DNA of 64,000 nucleotides from Serinicoccus chungangensis (GCF_001483745.1 NZ_LQBL01000005.1:13874-77873), one strand, 5' to 3'; positions 17,097 to 25,760 are shown, counted from the stretch's first letter. Notes: generated by a model from the sequence alone, not told the origin. Numbers and translations: made by a program.

Positions 17097-17249
17097 TCAG
17101 CCGAAGAGCTGGGTGACCCGGGCGACGGTCTCGCCGACGCCGTAGAGCAGGCCCGCGCTGACGATGACCCACAGAACGATCGCCGCGGTGCGCTCTGCCG
17201 CGTCTGCGCCCTCGGGACGCTCGGCGGTGCTGGACGGGGAGTCGCTCAT
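17097..17249 (-). CDS. Small membrane subunit accompanying the OFA-type MFS transporter
   Basis: This 50-residue protein has a polar, Ser/Glu-rich first half and one transmembrane helix (AIVLWVIVSAGLLYGVGETV). Its ATG overlaps the TGA of the upstream transporter as ATGA. Short one-helix proteins of this type are regularly found directly after OFA-family transporters in actinobacteria and are annotated as MFS small subunits. It is intact although the transporter gene is broken, and the FdhF/YdeP gene starts 34 bases downstream. Confidence 0.8.
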   Translation of the reverse strand: MSDSPSSTAERPEGADAAERTAAIVLWVIVSAGLLYGVGETVARVTQLFG

Positions 17250-18600
17250 GCGGACGCTCCTTCGCTCTCGAGCTGGTCGGGGTCGGGCTCGTGGTGGCGC
17301 TCGTCGACCGGCTTGACGAGCAGGTTGGCGATGAACCCGACGACGAGCACGCCGACCATGATGTAGAGGGACAGCAGGTAGAGGTCTGCGCCCTCCTCGC
17401 CGCGCGCGGTCTGCAGGTCCTGGATGCCGGAGACGATGAGCGGCCCGGCGATGCCGGCCGCCGACCACGCGGTGAGCAGCCGGCCGTGGATGGCCCCCAC
17501 CTGCAGCCCGCCGAACAGGTCCTTGAGATAGGCCGGGATGGTGGCGAAGCCGCCGCCGTAGAAGCTGAGGATGACCACGCACATGAGCACGAAGAGCAGC
17601 AGCGAGGACCGGCCGAAGGTCGCGACGCCGAGGTAGAGCAGCGCGCCCACCCCGAGGTACATCATGTAGGTCGGCTTGCGACCGATGACGTCGGAGGTCG
17701 AGGACCACACGAGCCGGCCGGCCATGTTGGCCAGGCTGAGCAGGCTCACGAAGCCCGCGGCCGCGGCCGCGCCGACGCCGGGGAAGAAGTTCTGCACGAT
17801 GGGTGAGGCCTGCGCGAGGATGCCGATCCCGGCCGTGACGTTGCAGAAGAGCACCGTCCACAGCAGCCAGAACTGCGGGGTGCGCAGCGCGGTGCGGGCG
17901 CTCACGTCCGCGGTCGTGCGCATCGACGACTCGTCGGACTCCTGCGGCGGGGTCCAGCCCTCCGGCGTCCAGTCCTAGGGGGGGACCCGGATGACGTACG
18001 AACCCAGGCCCATGAGCACGGCATACAGGACGGCGAGGGTGAGGAAGGTCGGGACCAGGCCGGCGACCGGGTCCTCGCCGCCGTAGAGACCGAGGAGCCG
18101 GTTGCTCAGCGGGGAGGCGATGAGCGCGCCGCCGCCGAAGCCCATGATCGCCAGGCCCGTGGCGAGACCGGGTCGGTCGGGGAACCACTTGATGAGGGTG
18201 GAGACCGGGGAGATGTAGCCCAGCCCGAGGCCGATGCCGCCGAGCACGCCGTAGCCGAGGTAGACGATCCACAGCTGACCGACCGAGACGCCGAGCGCCG
18301 AGACGAGGAAGCCCGCCACCCAGAGCGCGGCAGAGACGGCCATCGTCTTGCGCGGCCCGTTGCGCTCCACCCAGGTGCCCAGCACGGCGGCGGACAGACC
18401 GAGCATGACGATGGAGATGGAGAAGATGATCGACACGGACGTGGCCGAGGCGTCGAAGCGCTCCTCGAGGGGGATGTTGAAGACGCTGAACGCGTAGACC
18501 TGCCCGATGGACAGGTGCACGGCGAGGGCCGCCGGCGGCACGAACCCCGGTTGAACCCTGGTCCGGCGACGGTGCGCTCGCGGTCGAGGGTGGACAGCAT
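17246..18600 (-). pseudogene. OFA (oxalate/formate antiporter-like) MFS transporter, frameshifted and with an internal TAG
   Basis: ATG 18600 opens MLSTLDRERTVAGPGFNR, the normal OFA start. Near 18545-18552 the sequence jumps to another frame, where FVPPAALAVHLSIGQVYAFSVF and five or six helices follow; one lost base (probably in a Trp codon) explains this. At 17975-17977 a TAG interrupts the same frame after SYVIRVPP, and the protein resumes in frame as DWTPEGWTPPQ and then six further helices to a stop at 17246. The TAG lies beside a run of seven G on the plus strand. With both lesions no full transporter can be made. Two independent faults favour real decay, although the run could hide a base-calling error. 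Confidence 0.82.
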
Positions 18601-18707
18601 GGAGCGCTCCTGGGGAAGGGAGTGACGAGCGGGGACTCATCCAACCTCTCACACGCGAGCCTGGACGGCATCTGGGAGCCGGACCCCCGCCCCCTCCGGC
18701 GTGCTCC

Positions 18708-19214
18708 TCAGGCCTGGGGGCCGCGAACCCGGGGCGGGGCCTCCCCGCGGCCGAGGCCGGTGCGGGCCGAGCGCATCATCGCGGCGTGGTTGGCGCGCAG
18801 CACCCACCGCGCGGGCGGCAGCGCGGCCAGGTGGCGCAGGCCGGGCTTGGCCAGCAGGACCCGCTGCTCCCAGACCATCCGGCACCCGCCCGGGGCCGGG
18901 GTGACCTGCACCTCGACATACCCCTGCAGGTCGCCCGCGAGGCCGACCCGCAGCCGCCCGGTCTGCCGGTCCTCGCGCTCGCGGGTGAGGACCAGGACGA
19001 GGGGGACGGGCAGCACGGAGCGCGCCCGGACCCGCGCCCGGTCCAGGCCCAGCTGCTCGACGGAGCGCACCTGGCGCCACCACGTCGGGTAGGCCCCGAG
19101 GTCGACGAGCCGGTCCAGCACCGCCGCCGGCTCGACCGGCAGCGTCCAGTCCTCGCGGAAGGTGAACCAGCCGCCCCGGTCCTCGGCCTGCGGTGACGTC
19201 GGCATACCGGTCAT
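18708..19214 (-). CDS. SRPBCC (START-like) family protein
   Basis: The 168-residue protein has the helix-grip fold sequence pattern of polyketide-cyclase/SRPBCC proteins: FTFREDWTLPVEPAAVLDRLVDLGAYPTWW at the start, four antiparallel strands in the middle (LRVGLAGDLQGYVEVQVTPA) and a long C-terminal helix (WVLRANHAAMMRSARTGL). These domains bind hydrophobic ligands. The adjacent genes are the siroheme group downstream in sequence, but the strand order places this gene after cbiX with a palindrome between them. No specific ligand can be inferred. Either of two near starts (ATG 19214 or 19205) is possible. Confidence 0.82.
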   Translation of the reverse strand: MTGMPTSPQAEDRGGWFTFREDWTLPVEPAAVLDRLVDLGAYPTWWRQVRSVEQLGLDRARVRARSVLPVPLVLVLTREREDRQTGRLRVGLAGDLQGYVEVQVTPAPGGCRMVWEQRVLLAKPGLRHLAALPPARWVLRANHAAMMRSARTGLGRGEAPPRVRGPQA

Positions 19215-19243
19215 CCTCGGGCACGCCGCCGGGGTCTTCTACC

Positions 19244-19293
19244 CAGAAGCTGTACCGGTGTGGTGATGCGTCACGGCAGAGGGACACCTTCTG
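19244..19293. repeat. Imperfect palindrome (family B, copy 1) spanning the cbiX stop codon
   Basis: CAGAAG at 19244 pairs with CTTCTG at 19288, and the centre contains TGATGCGTCA. About four arm positions are mismatched. It shares the GTGATGCRTCAC centre and CAGAGGRACACC arm with the perfect copy at 42946-42999. The TGA of cbiX is in its middle, so it may serve as the terminator. Confidence 0.55.
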
Positions 19294-19990
19294 CGTGCGA
19301 GTGGCCCGAGGACTCGGCCACGGCCTCCCGGTAGCGGCGCACGACCAGGTCGCGGAGGAGGTCGTGGGTGCCGAGCGGCCCGGTGGCGACCGCACCCCCC
19401 GCCTCGGCCACCCGCCGCGCCTTCGTGGCGAAGTACCCGGGCGAGAGCAGGTGGGTCGCCAGCACGACACGGGTATGCCCGGCGATCCGCAGCGCGGTGA
19501 GTGCGCAGGCCGCGCGCGGGCCGGGGCCGCTGAGAAAGGCCGTGGCGGTGTCCGCCCCCACCCGGGAGCCGACCAGCTCGGCGACGCGCGCCACCTCGGC
19601 ACGGGCCGCGTCGACGCTGGAGCCTGCCCCGACCACGAGGACCGCGTCGGCCTCCGCGTCGGCCTCGCGGACCCGGTCCACCAGGGCGTCGACGACCTCG
19701 TCGGCGGCCCCGAGCGCCGGGGTGAGCGTCGATCCGGGCACCTCCTCCAGCGCCGAGGGCACGTCGTGCCTGACGTGGTAGCCAGAGGCGAGGAAGAACG
19801 GCACGACCACCGGGTCGGTGACGTCGGCCAGCACCTCGTCCAGGGTCGGGCCGCAGACGTCGACGTAGCCGACGACGGCGGGGAGGGGCATACCGAGCGC
19901 TGCGGCGGCACGGTCGGCGCACCCGCGCACGACCGCCTGTCCCTCCGGGCTGGCGGTGCCGTGCGCGGCGACGACGAGGGGTCTGCTCAT
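19271..19990 (-). CDS. Sirohydrochlorin chelatase (CbiX/SirB type)
   Basis: The 239-residue protein has the two-lobed class II chelatase fold. It starts RPLVVAAHGTASPEGQAVV, with the catalytic His in AAHGT, and has a VPFFLASGYHVRHDVP segment with the second metal-binding His. It closes with LATHLLSPGYFATKA. It would insert ferrous iron into sirohydrochlorin to give siroheme, or cobalt in a cobalamin pathway. Because it follows cobA and cysH, siroheme for sulfite or nitrite reductase is more likely. ATG 19990 was chosen at the start of the HGT domain, 44 bases after the cobA stop. Confidence 0.87.
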   Translation of the reverse strand: MSRPLVVAAHGTASPEGQAVVRGCADRAAAALGMPLPAVVGYVDVCGPTLDEVLADVTDPVVVPFFLASGYHVRHDVPSALEEVPGSTLTPALGAADEVVDALVDRVREADAEADAVLVVGAGSSVDAARAEVARVAELVGSRVGADTATAFLSGPGPRAACALTALRIAGHTRVVLATHLLSPGYFATKARRVAEAGGAVATGPLGTHDLLRDLVVRRYREAVAESSGHSHAEGVPLP

Positions 19991-20034
19991 GCGTCGACGC
20001 GGGTGGGCGGTGCGGGTGGTGGCCGGCGCGGGGC

Positions 20035-21357
20035 TCATGCGACGGCGTGGGCGGCGAGGCGGGCCAGCCGGGCTGCTGTGGGGGCGTCGAGGGGACCACC
20101 GGCACGCTCGTCGAGGGGCTGGGTGCCGGGGCCGGACCCTCCGCCGACCTGGTCCGCCCACCCGTGGGCCAGGGTGACGACGTCACCGACGACGACGACG
20201 GCGGGCGAGGTGACGCCGCGCTGGTCGGCCCGGTCGGCGATGTCGGCGAGGGTGCCGAGGGTCACCCGCTGCTCGGCGGTCCAGCCGCGCTCGACGATGC
20301 CCACCGGGCAGTCCTCCGGCCGACCGGCCCCGACCAGGCGCGCGGCGGTCTCGCGCAGCCCGGCGACGCCCATGAGCACGACGAGGGTGTGGTCGGTGCC
20401 GGTGGGCAGCCCGGGCAGCTCCTCGTGCCCGGTCACCACGGTGAAGCCGCGCGCCAGCCCGCGGTGGGTGACGGGGATGCCGGCGGCGGCGGGCACCGAG
20501 ACGGCGCTGGTGATGCCCGGGACGACCTCGACGCTCACCCCTGCCGCCTCGCACGCGGCCCGCTCCTCGCCGCCGCGACCGAGGACGTAGGGGTCGCCGC
20601 CCTTGAGCCGCACGACTCCGTGCCCGCGCAGCGCCTCCCGGACGAGGATGCGGTTGATCTCCTGCTGCGGGACGGGGTGGTGCTGCGGCTGCTTGCCGAC
20701 GTCGACGACGCGCACGGACTCGGGCAGCCGGGCGAGCACGGCCTGCGGCACCAGCCGGTCGGCGACGACGACGTCGGCCGCCGCGAGCAGGGTGGTGGCG
20801 CGACGGGTGAGCAGCTGCTCGTCGCCGGGGCCGGCGCCCACGAGCGCGACCCAGCCGCCGTGCGGGCGCCGGGCGCGCAGGTCCACGACGCCGCTGGTCA
20901 GGTGGTCGGCGAGGTCGGTGCGGATGCTCGCGGCGCGGCGGGGGTCGCCCCCGGCGTGCACCGCCACCCGGACCTCTCCGGCCGGGGTCGGCACGGCGGC
21001 GCGGGCCGGGACCTGGGCGCTGCCCGCGGCGCCGTCCCCGGCGCTCACGCAGAAGGTCTGCCGCGCCTCGGCGTCCGCGGCGACCTGCCGGTCCGTCTCC
21101 GGGTCGCCGGTGGCGGTGTGCACGAGGAAGGCGCCGTCGAGGTCGGGGGCACCGGCATACCGGCGCGGGGTCCACGACAGGGCGGTGCGCTCGGACAGCA
21201 GCGTGGTCAGCGCGGGGCACAGCTCGGGGGCGACGACCTCGACGACGGCGCCCTCGGCGAGCAGGTCGGCGACCCGGCGGGCGGTGACGGGCCCGCCGCC
21301 CACGGCGACGACGCGCCGCCCCGACAGCGACAGCCCGAGCAGGAACGGTCCGCTCAC
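20035..21357 (-). CDS. cobA: Uroporphyrinogen-III C-methyltransferase fused to precorrin-2 dehydrogenase
   Basis: The 440-residue protein has two modules. Residues 1-150 are a Rossmann domain (VVAVGGGPVTARRVADLLAEG), the NAD-dependent precorrin-2 dehydrogenase part of CysG. Residues 165-410 are the SAM-dependent methyltransferase: WVALVGAGPGDEQLLTRRA, RLKGGDPYVLGRGGEE, and VVPGITSAVSVPAAAGIPVTHR. It converts uroporphyrinogen III to precorrin-2 and oxidises it to sirohydrochlorin; the chelatase step is left to the next gene. The GTG start overlaps the cysH stop as GTGA, showing an operon. Siroheme serves assimilatory sulfite or nitrite reductase, neither of which is in the window. Confidence 0.93.
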   Translation of the reverse strand: MSGPFLLGLSLSGRRVVAVGGGPVTARRVADLLAEGAVVEVVAPELCPALTTLLSERTALSWTPRRYAGAPDLDGAFLVHTATGDPETDRQVAADAEARQTFCVSAGDGAAGSAQVPARAAVPTPAGEVRVAVHAGGDPRRAASIRTDLADHLTSGVVDLRARRPHGGWVALVGAGPGDEQLLTRRATTLLAAADVVVADRLVPQAVLARLPESVRVVDVGKQPQHHPVPQQEINRILVREALRGHGVVRLKGGDPYVLGRGGEERAACEAAGVSVEVVPGITSAVSVPAAAGIPVTHRGLARGFTVVTGHEELPGLPTGTDHTLVVLMGVAGLRETAARLVGAGRPEDCPVGIVERGWTAEQRVTLGTLADIADRADQRGVTSPAVVVVGDVVTLAHGWADQVGGGSGPGTQPLDERAGGPLDAPTAARLARLAAHAVA

Positions 21358-22121
21358 GACGCCTCCCTCTCGCGCTCGTCGGCGGCCGGCCCTCCGTGCA
21401 GGCCGCACTCGGTCTTGGCGAAGCCCGACCAGCGACCCGCCCTCGGGTCCTCGCCCGGGGCGACCCTGCGGGTGCACGGGCCGCACCCGATCGAAGGGTA
21501 GCCCTGGTCCAGCAGCGGGTTGGCCGGCAGGTCGTGGAGCTCGGCGTAGAGCGCGACCTCCGCATCGCTCCAGGCCGCGAGCGGGCTGATCTTGACGACC
21601 CCGAACGACTCGTCGAAGGCCACCAGCGGCGTGCCCGCCCGGGTCGGGCTCTCGGCCCGGCGCACGCCGGTGACCCAGGCGTCGTACCCGGCCAGCGCCC
21701 GGCGCAGCGGCTCGACCTTGCGCTGGGCGCAGCAGGCGCCGGGGTCACGGTCGTGCAGCCGGGGTCCGAGCTCGGCGTCCTGCTCGGCCACGGAGCGCTG
21801 GGGCCGGACGTCGACGACCGTGACGTCGAGCTCACGGGCGACCCGGTCCCGGGTCTGCAGGGTCTGCTCGAAGTGGTAGCCGGTGTCGAGGAAGAGCACG
21901 TCGACGCCCGGTCGGTGCCGGGAGGCCAGGTGCGGCAGCACCGCCTCGGCCATGCTCGAGGTCACCGCCAGCCGGTCGCCGAAGGTCCGCGCGGCCCACG
22001 CCAGCACGGTGTCGGCGTCGGCGTCGGCCAGCTCCTCCGCCGCGTCGGCGGCGAGCGCCCGCAGGCGTGCGCGCTGGTCGCGTTCGGTGGGGGACGCCAG
22101 GTGCAGGGTGGTCGTGCTCAT
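21354..22121 (-). CDS. cysH: Phosphoadenylyl/adenylyl-sulfate reductase
   Basis: This 255-residue protein is an assimilatory APS/PAPS reductase. The PP-loop-like region includes LAVTSSMAEAVLPHL and DTGYHFEQT. The iron-sulfur cysteine pairs CC at 130-131 and CxxC at 213-216 are present, which predicts a [4Fe-4S] enzyme acting on APS. The catalytic Cys is in KTECGLH (Cys239) near the C-terminus. It reduces sulfate bound in APS to sulfite with thioredoxin. ATG 22121 has a GAGGTG ribosome site 4 bases upstream. A Cys-ended leader peptide lies 110 bases upstream, so cysteine availability probably controls the operon. No cysD, cysN or sulfite reductase gene is adjacent. Confidence 0.93.
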   Translation of the reverse strand: MSTTTLHLASPTERDQRARLRALAADAAEELADADADTVLAWAARTFGDRLAVTSSMAEAVLPHLASRHRPGVDVLFLDTGYHFEQTLQTRDRVARELDVTVVDVRPQRSVAEQDAELGPRLHDRDPGACCAQRKVEPLRRALAGYDAWVTGVRRAESPTRAGTPLVAFDESFGVVKISPLAAWSDAEVALYAELHDLPANPLLDQGYPSIGCGPCTRRVAPGEDPRAGRWSGFAKTECGLHGGPAADEREREAS

Positions 22122-22231
22122 GGTCACCTCGGGGTATGTCGCTGGGCTGGGTCGCGCGCGGGCGCAGGCGGGCCGTGGTCGGCCCCGGCGCTGCGGTGGG
22201 TCTGCGGCGACCCGGTGGGGACGGATGGGGT

Positions 22232-22318
22232 TCAGCGACAGGGGCACATCAGCATGCTGCTGACGCGCAGGAGGTCCACTTCGTGGCAGGTCGTGAGGTG
22301 CCAACCCCGAGAGAGCAT
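22232..22318 (-). promoter_or_regulatory. Leader peptide ORF (28 aa) with a Cys-Pro-Cys end, upstream of cysH
   Basis: ATG 22318 opens a 28-codon ORF that ends HEVDLLRVSSMLMCPCR before TGA at 22232-22234. The V/IDLxRVSS segment and a Cys-containing end are the signature of actinobacterial leader peptides found before sulfur-assimilation genes. In mycobacteria, short polycysteine ORFs have been shown to attenuate downstream cysteine operons when cysteine is plentiful; the same mechanism is inferred here. The gap of 110 bases to cysH is G+C rich and can form hairpins such as GGCCGACCACGGCC. It is not annotated by usual length cut-offs. A longer frame from 22444 exists but lacks support. Confidence 0.85.
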
Positions 22319-22631
22319 GCACCCATCATGCCCAGTTATCCGAACGATCACAAGCCGTTGGGAACGCCGACCCTCACCGCGCCAGCCCCTACTTGCCAGT
22401 CCCCAGCGTGCCGGCCCCCACCCCCGCCAGCCCAGCACGATCATGAACCTGAGCAGAGAAACATGCCCGACTCGGGAGTTGCATCACCTGTCTCGGGAGC
22501 CTTTCTCTGCTCAGGTTCGGCAGGCCCAGGCTGAGCAGAGAAACATGCCCGACGCAGGGGATGCGACTGCTGCCTCGAGGGCTTTTCTCTGCTCAGGTGC
22601 GACAGGGCCAGGCCGGGCCGGGCTGGGCCGC
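22319..22631. repeat. Intergenic stretch with two ~70-bp palindromes (family A, copies 1 and 2)
   Basis: The first hairpin has a perfect 16-bp stem: AACCTGAGCAGAGAAA (22446-22461) with its complement at 22502-22517. The second has a 13-bp stem: CTGAGCAGAGAAA at 22531-22543 with its complement at 22584-22596. Their 40-base interiors share a CCCGAC...CTCGGG inner pairing. They lie downstream of the EamA gene and upstream of the cysH leader, so they may terminate EamA transcription. The remaining part (22319-22445) holds the probable promoter of the cysH leader but no box I can name with confidence. Confidence 0.8.
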
Positions 22632-23645
22632 CTAGGGTCGCGGCGCGCCGGACCACCCCACGGCCACCTCATCGCCGTCCGGCCCCGCCACGTGCGCCCC
22701 CGCCGCCGCGTCGAGCCCCACCGCGTCGGCACCCGCCGGGTCGAGCCCTGCCGGCGCGAGGCCGGCGGCGGCCGGCCGACCCCGCCGGGCCGCCCAGAGC
22801 ACGCCGCCCACGACGAGCGCTCCGCCGGCGAGCTCGAGCACGGAGGGCCGCTCGCCCAGCGCCCACCACGCCGCCGAGATGCCGACCACCGGCACCAGCA
22901 TCGAGAAGGGCGCGACGACGCCGGCCGGGTGGCGGGCCATGAGCCAGACCCAGATCCCCGAGCCGACCACCGTGCCGAGCACCACCGTGTAGGCCAGCCC
23001 CAGCCAGGCCGGCAGCGCCACCGCCGTGCCGGACGTCGCGAGCGCGCCCCAGATCTCCCCCGGCCCCTCGACCAGCAGAGACACCGCCAGCATGGGCAGC
23101 GGCGGCACGACCGACATCCACAGCGTGAGGTGCAGCGGGTTCGGTGGGGCGGCGAGTCGGCTGGAGAGGTTGCCGACGGCCCAGCCGAAGGCACCGAGCA
23201 CGACGAGCAGGAAGGGCACGAGCTGCCCCGCGCTCCCGTCGGCCCGGCTCGCGCCGACGACGGCCAGCCCCAGCACCGCGACGCCGACCCCGACGGCCCG
23301 CCGCGGGGTGAGCCGCTCCCCCAGCAGCAGCACGCCCAGCAGCACCGTGAACGGCGCCGACGCCTGCAGCACCAGCGAGGCCAGGCCGGCAGGGAAGCCG
23401 GCCGCCATCCCGAGGTAGAGCCCGACGAACTGCAGCGTCCCGAAGCCCAGCCCGTAGCCCACCAGCCACCGCACCGGCACCTGCGGCCGCGGCACGAGCA
23501 GGAGCGTCGGCACCGCCAGGACCGCGAAGCGCAGCGCGACGAGGAACAGCGGCGGGAAGTGCTCGAGCGAGGCGTGGATGGCGAGGAAGTTCAGCCCCCA
23601 GAGCGCGGCGACCAGGACGGCGAGGAGGGTGTGGCGCAGCGGCAT
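22632..23645 (-). CDS. EamA family (DMT) transporter
   Basis: The 337-residue protein has about ten hydrophobic helices in the two-EamA-repeat arrangement of the drug/metabolite transporter superfamily. The first repeat starts HTLLAVLVAALWGLNFLAI and the second WAVGNLSSRLAA. The segment LQASAPFTVLLGVLLLGERLTPRRAVGVGVAVLGLAVV is typical. Such proteins export amino acids, including cysteine or threonine in some species. Its ATG is inside a GGTATGCC octamer. A LysR gene is divergent with 72 bases between, so that regulator probably controls it. The last 45 residues are an Ala/Gly/Pro/Asp-rich tail outside the fold. Confidence 0.9.
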   Translation of the reverse strand: MPLRHTLLAVLVAALWGLNFLAIHASLEHFPPLFLVALRFAVLAVPTLLLVPRPQVPVRWLVGYGLGFGTLQFVGLYLGMAAGFPAGLASLVLQASAPFTVLLGVLLLGERLTPRRAVGVGVAVLGLAVVGASRADGSAGQLVPFLLVVLGAFGWAVGNLSSRLAAPPNPLHLTLWMSVVPPLPMLAVSLLVEGPGEIWGALATSGTAVALPAWLGLAYTVVLGTVVGSGIWVWLMARHPAGVVAPFSMLVPVVGISAAWWALGERPSVLELAGGALVVGGVLWAARRGRPAAAGLAPAGLDPAGADAVGLDAAAGAHVAGPDGDEVAVGWSGAPRP

Positions 23646-23717
23646 ACCTGCGAGTCTGCGGTCGAGGACCAGGAAGGTCCAGCGAGTCTTCGTGATGTCA
23701 ATGCTTAGGCTGGCTTC

Positions 23718-24614
23718 ATGGACGTCCGCCACCTGGAGCTGCTCCGCGAGCTGTCGGTGCGCGGCACCCTCGCCGCTGTCGCCGAGGCGACCCACCGCAC
23801 CCCCTCCGCCCTCTCCCAGCAGCTGCGCACGGCCGAGCGCGACCTCGGCGCCACGCTGGTGGAACCGGTCGGTCGGGGGCTGCGGCTGACGGCCGAGGGA
23901 CAGCTGCTCGCCGACGCCGCGGACGAGGTATGCCGTGCCCACGCCCAGGTGCAGGCGCGCCTGGACGCGGCGCGCGGCGAGCCGCGGGGCCGGGTCAGCA
24001 TCGGCACGCTGCCCAGCGCGGGCGAGGCGCTGCTGCCCGACCTCGTCGACGCCCTGGCCGCCAGCGCCATCGACCTGGCGCTCGACGACTTCGACCTCGC
24101 CGAGGCCGACTTCGCCACCCGCACCCTCGACGCCGACGTCGTCATCGCGCACAGCCTGCGCGGCGACGTGCCGGCCGGCGCGGAGCGGCTCACCTCACGC
24201 GTCCTGGCCCGGGAGCCGATCGACGTCGCGCTGCCGGCCGGGCACCCCCTCACCGGGCGCGACCGCCTCACCCCGCAGGACCTGGTCGGCACCACCTGGA
24301 TCGGCGTGCCCGAGGGCTACCCCTTCGACACCATCCTGCTGGCCGCGGAGTCGCTCACCGCCCAACCGCTGCACCGCGTCCAGCGGCTGCGCGACAACGC
24401 GCTCATCCGCTCGCTCGTCGCCCGCGGGGTCGGGCTCGCCCTGCTGCCCCGCTTCACCACCCCGACCGACGAGCAGGTCGTGCTGCGGCCGCTGGCCGGG
24501 GTCCCCGCCCGGCGCGCGGTCGTGGCGCTGTGCCGGCCCGACCGCTACGCCCGGCTCGCCGTCCGCAGGGTCGTCGACGAGATGGAGCGCATCGGCGCGA
24601 CCCTCACCGGTTGA
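23718..24614 (+). CDS. LysR family transcriptional regulator
   Basis: This 298-residue protein has the LysR N-terminal winged HTH (MDVRHLELLRELSVRGTLAAVAEATHRTPSALSQQLRTAERDLG) and a periplasmic-binding-protein-like effector domain (RGRVSIGTLPSAGEALLPDLVDAL, GVGLALLPRF). It is divergent from the EamA gene, the classic layout in which LysR activates the neighbour and represses itself. On the minus strand a TTGACA box lies in the intergenic region about 55 bases upstream of the EamA start. The inducer is not known. It overlaps the end of a broken membrane-protein gene on the other strand by 11 bases. Confidence 0.93.
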   Translation: MDVRHLELLRELSVRGTLAAVAEATHRTPSALSQQLRTAERDLGATLVEPVGRGLRLTAEGQLLADAADEVCRAHAQVQARLDAARGEPRGRVSIGTLPSAGEALLPDLVDALAASAIDLALDDFDLAEADFATRTLDADVVIAHSLRGDVPAGAERLTSRVLAREPIDVALPAGHPLTGRDRLTPQDLVGTTWIGVPEGYPFDTILLAAESLTAQPLHRVQRLRDNALIRSLVARGVGLALLPRFTTPTDEQVVLRPLAGVPARRAVVALCRPDRYARLAVRRVVDEMERIGATLTG

Positions 24615-25148
24615 CCGGCTCAAGACCCGCGAGGGCGCTGACACCGAGGACGAGCGCGGTCCCGAAGATCGTCGCTCCCATCCACGGTCCGACCACGCGG
24701 CTGGTGGGAGCCTCGGTGCGGCGCAGCGGCCCGAACATCCGTATCAGCCCGCCGAGCTGGACGATCCCGAGGGCGGTGAGGATCCACCCGCCGAAGATCC
24801 ACGACAGCGACAGGAAGTGCGCCGCCACCACGACGGCGACCCACCACGCCATCCAGCGGCCCTGTCGTCGGAAGGCGAGGACGGCGACTCCCGCCCCGGC
24901 GAGCAGGAGTTCCGCGCCGACGACGATCCCGAAGCCGGCGTAGCGACCCTCGAGCGCGGTCGGCTCTCCCCAGCTCAAGCCGGTCCAGATGCCGAACCCC
25001 ACGGCGAGGAGCACCCGGCGGCGGACCCCACGCCCAGCGGCACCCGCCAGCCGCGGGCCGGGGACTCCTGCGCCCACCCGCACCAGACCATGGTCATCAG
25101 CCCGAACCACGCCGTCGTGAACAGCACGTCCCGCAGCTCCACCAGCAT
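24604..25148 (-). pseudogene. Small integral membrane protein, frameshifted near 25025
   Basis: From ATG 25148 the first frame reads VELRDVLFTTAWFGLMTMVWCGWAQ and RVPLGVGSA. The hydrophobic protein then continues one frame over as VLLAVGFGIWTGLSW and four more helices to the stop at 24604. The switch is at about 25018-25030 beside a CCCC run; one base is missing. Five membrane helices are predicted in the joined product of about 180 residues. I do not recognise the family. It may be real decay or a sequencing error. Confidence 0.65.
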
Positions 25149-25202
25149 GCGTCCCCCTGGTCAACTCGCCACCGCGGCCCATCCGCCACGCTCGGCATCA
25201 CC

Positions 25203-25760
25203 CTACGTCCGCGGAGGACCGTCCTCCCGGGGCGTCCCGGCCGACGCATCAGGATCCGGCGCGTCCGGGAGGCCGAACGCCACGGCATACTCGCGGCCCA
25301 GGTCGAGGTAGCCCTCCCACGCGACGGTCGCGGTGGCGCCGGTCCGCACGGACTCCTCGAGCCGGTCGAGGTAGTACTCCCAGCCCGGGCCCACGTCGGT
25401 CACGAGCGAACGGTCGGTCAGCACCTGGGCGAAGCGCAGGGTCGTGACGCCGGCCTCCTCGGTGAGACGCAGGTCGAGGGTCCACACCTGGATGGGGTCG
25501 TCGTTCTCGTTGCGGACGCGCAGCCGGGTGGGCTCCTCGCAGACCTCGATGACGTAGGTCTCCGTGGGCATCTCCTCCTCGTACGCCCAGGTCAGGCGCA
25601 CCCGCCCCGAGCCCGGGTCGCCGGTCCAGGTGGCGAACCACCGGCCCAGCCGCTCGCTCTCGGTCACCGCCGCCCACACGTCCTCGACCGGCGCGCGGAA
25701 GGTGCGGGTGAGCACGAGGTGCTCCTGCCCGTCGATGGTCTCGGGTGCTCCGGTCATCAT
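25203..25760 (-). CDS. SRPBCC/AHSA1-type domain protein
   Basis: The 185-residue protein is an activator-of-Hsp90-like SRPBCC domain: LVLTRTFRAPVEDVWAAVTESERLGRWFATWTGDPGSGRVRLTW, later YVIEVCEEPTRLRV, then GPGWEYYLDRLEESV. The W-ATWxGDPGxG region is the usual pattern. The gene overlaps the ArsR gene by four bases and is translated after it. ArsR-AHSA1 pairs are very common in actinobacteria; their function is mostly unknown, and some members bind hydrophobic ligands. The C-terminal 25 residues are a Pro/Asp-rich tail. Confidence 0.9.
   Translation of the reverse strand: MMTGAPETIDGQEHLVLTRTFRAPVEDVWAAVTESERLGRWFATWTGDPGSGRVRLTWAYEEEMPTETYVIEVCEEPTRLRVRNENDDPIQVWTLDLRLTEEAGVTTLRFAQVLTDRSLVTDVGPGWEYYLDRLEESVRTGATATVAWEGYLDLGREYAVAFGLPDAPDPDASAGTPREDGPPRT

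Noticed and set aside
14754-17366. 870-codon forward frame opposite the FdhF/YdeP gene
   Set aside because: It is a long antisense frame produced by high third-position G+C. Its sequence is Val/Asp/Arg/Gly-rich with no motif, while the reverse strand encodes a complete molybdopterin enzyme.
22232-22444. 70-codon version of the cysH leader ORF starting at 22444
   Set aside because: The upstream part is Trp/Gly/Arg-rich and overlaps palindrome A; the short form from ATG 22318 matches the leader-peptide pattern.
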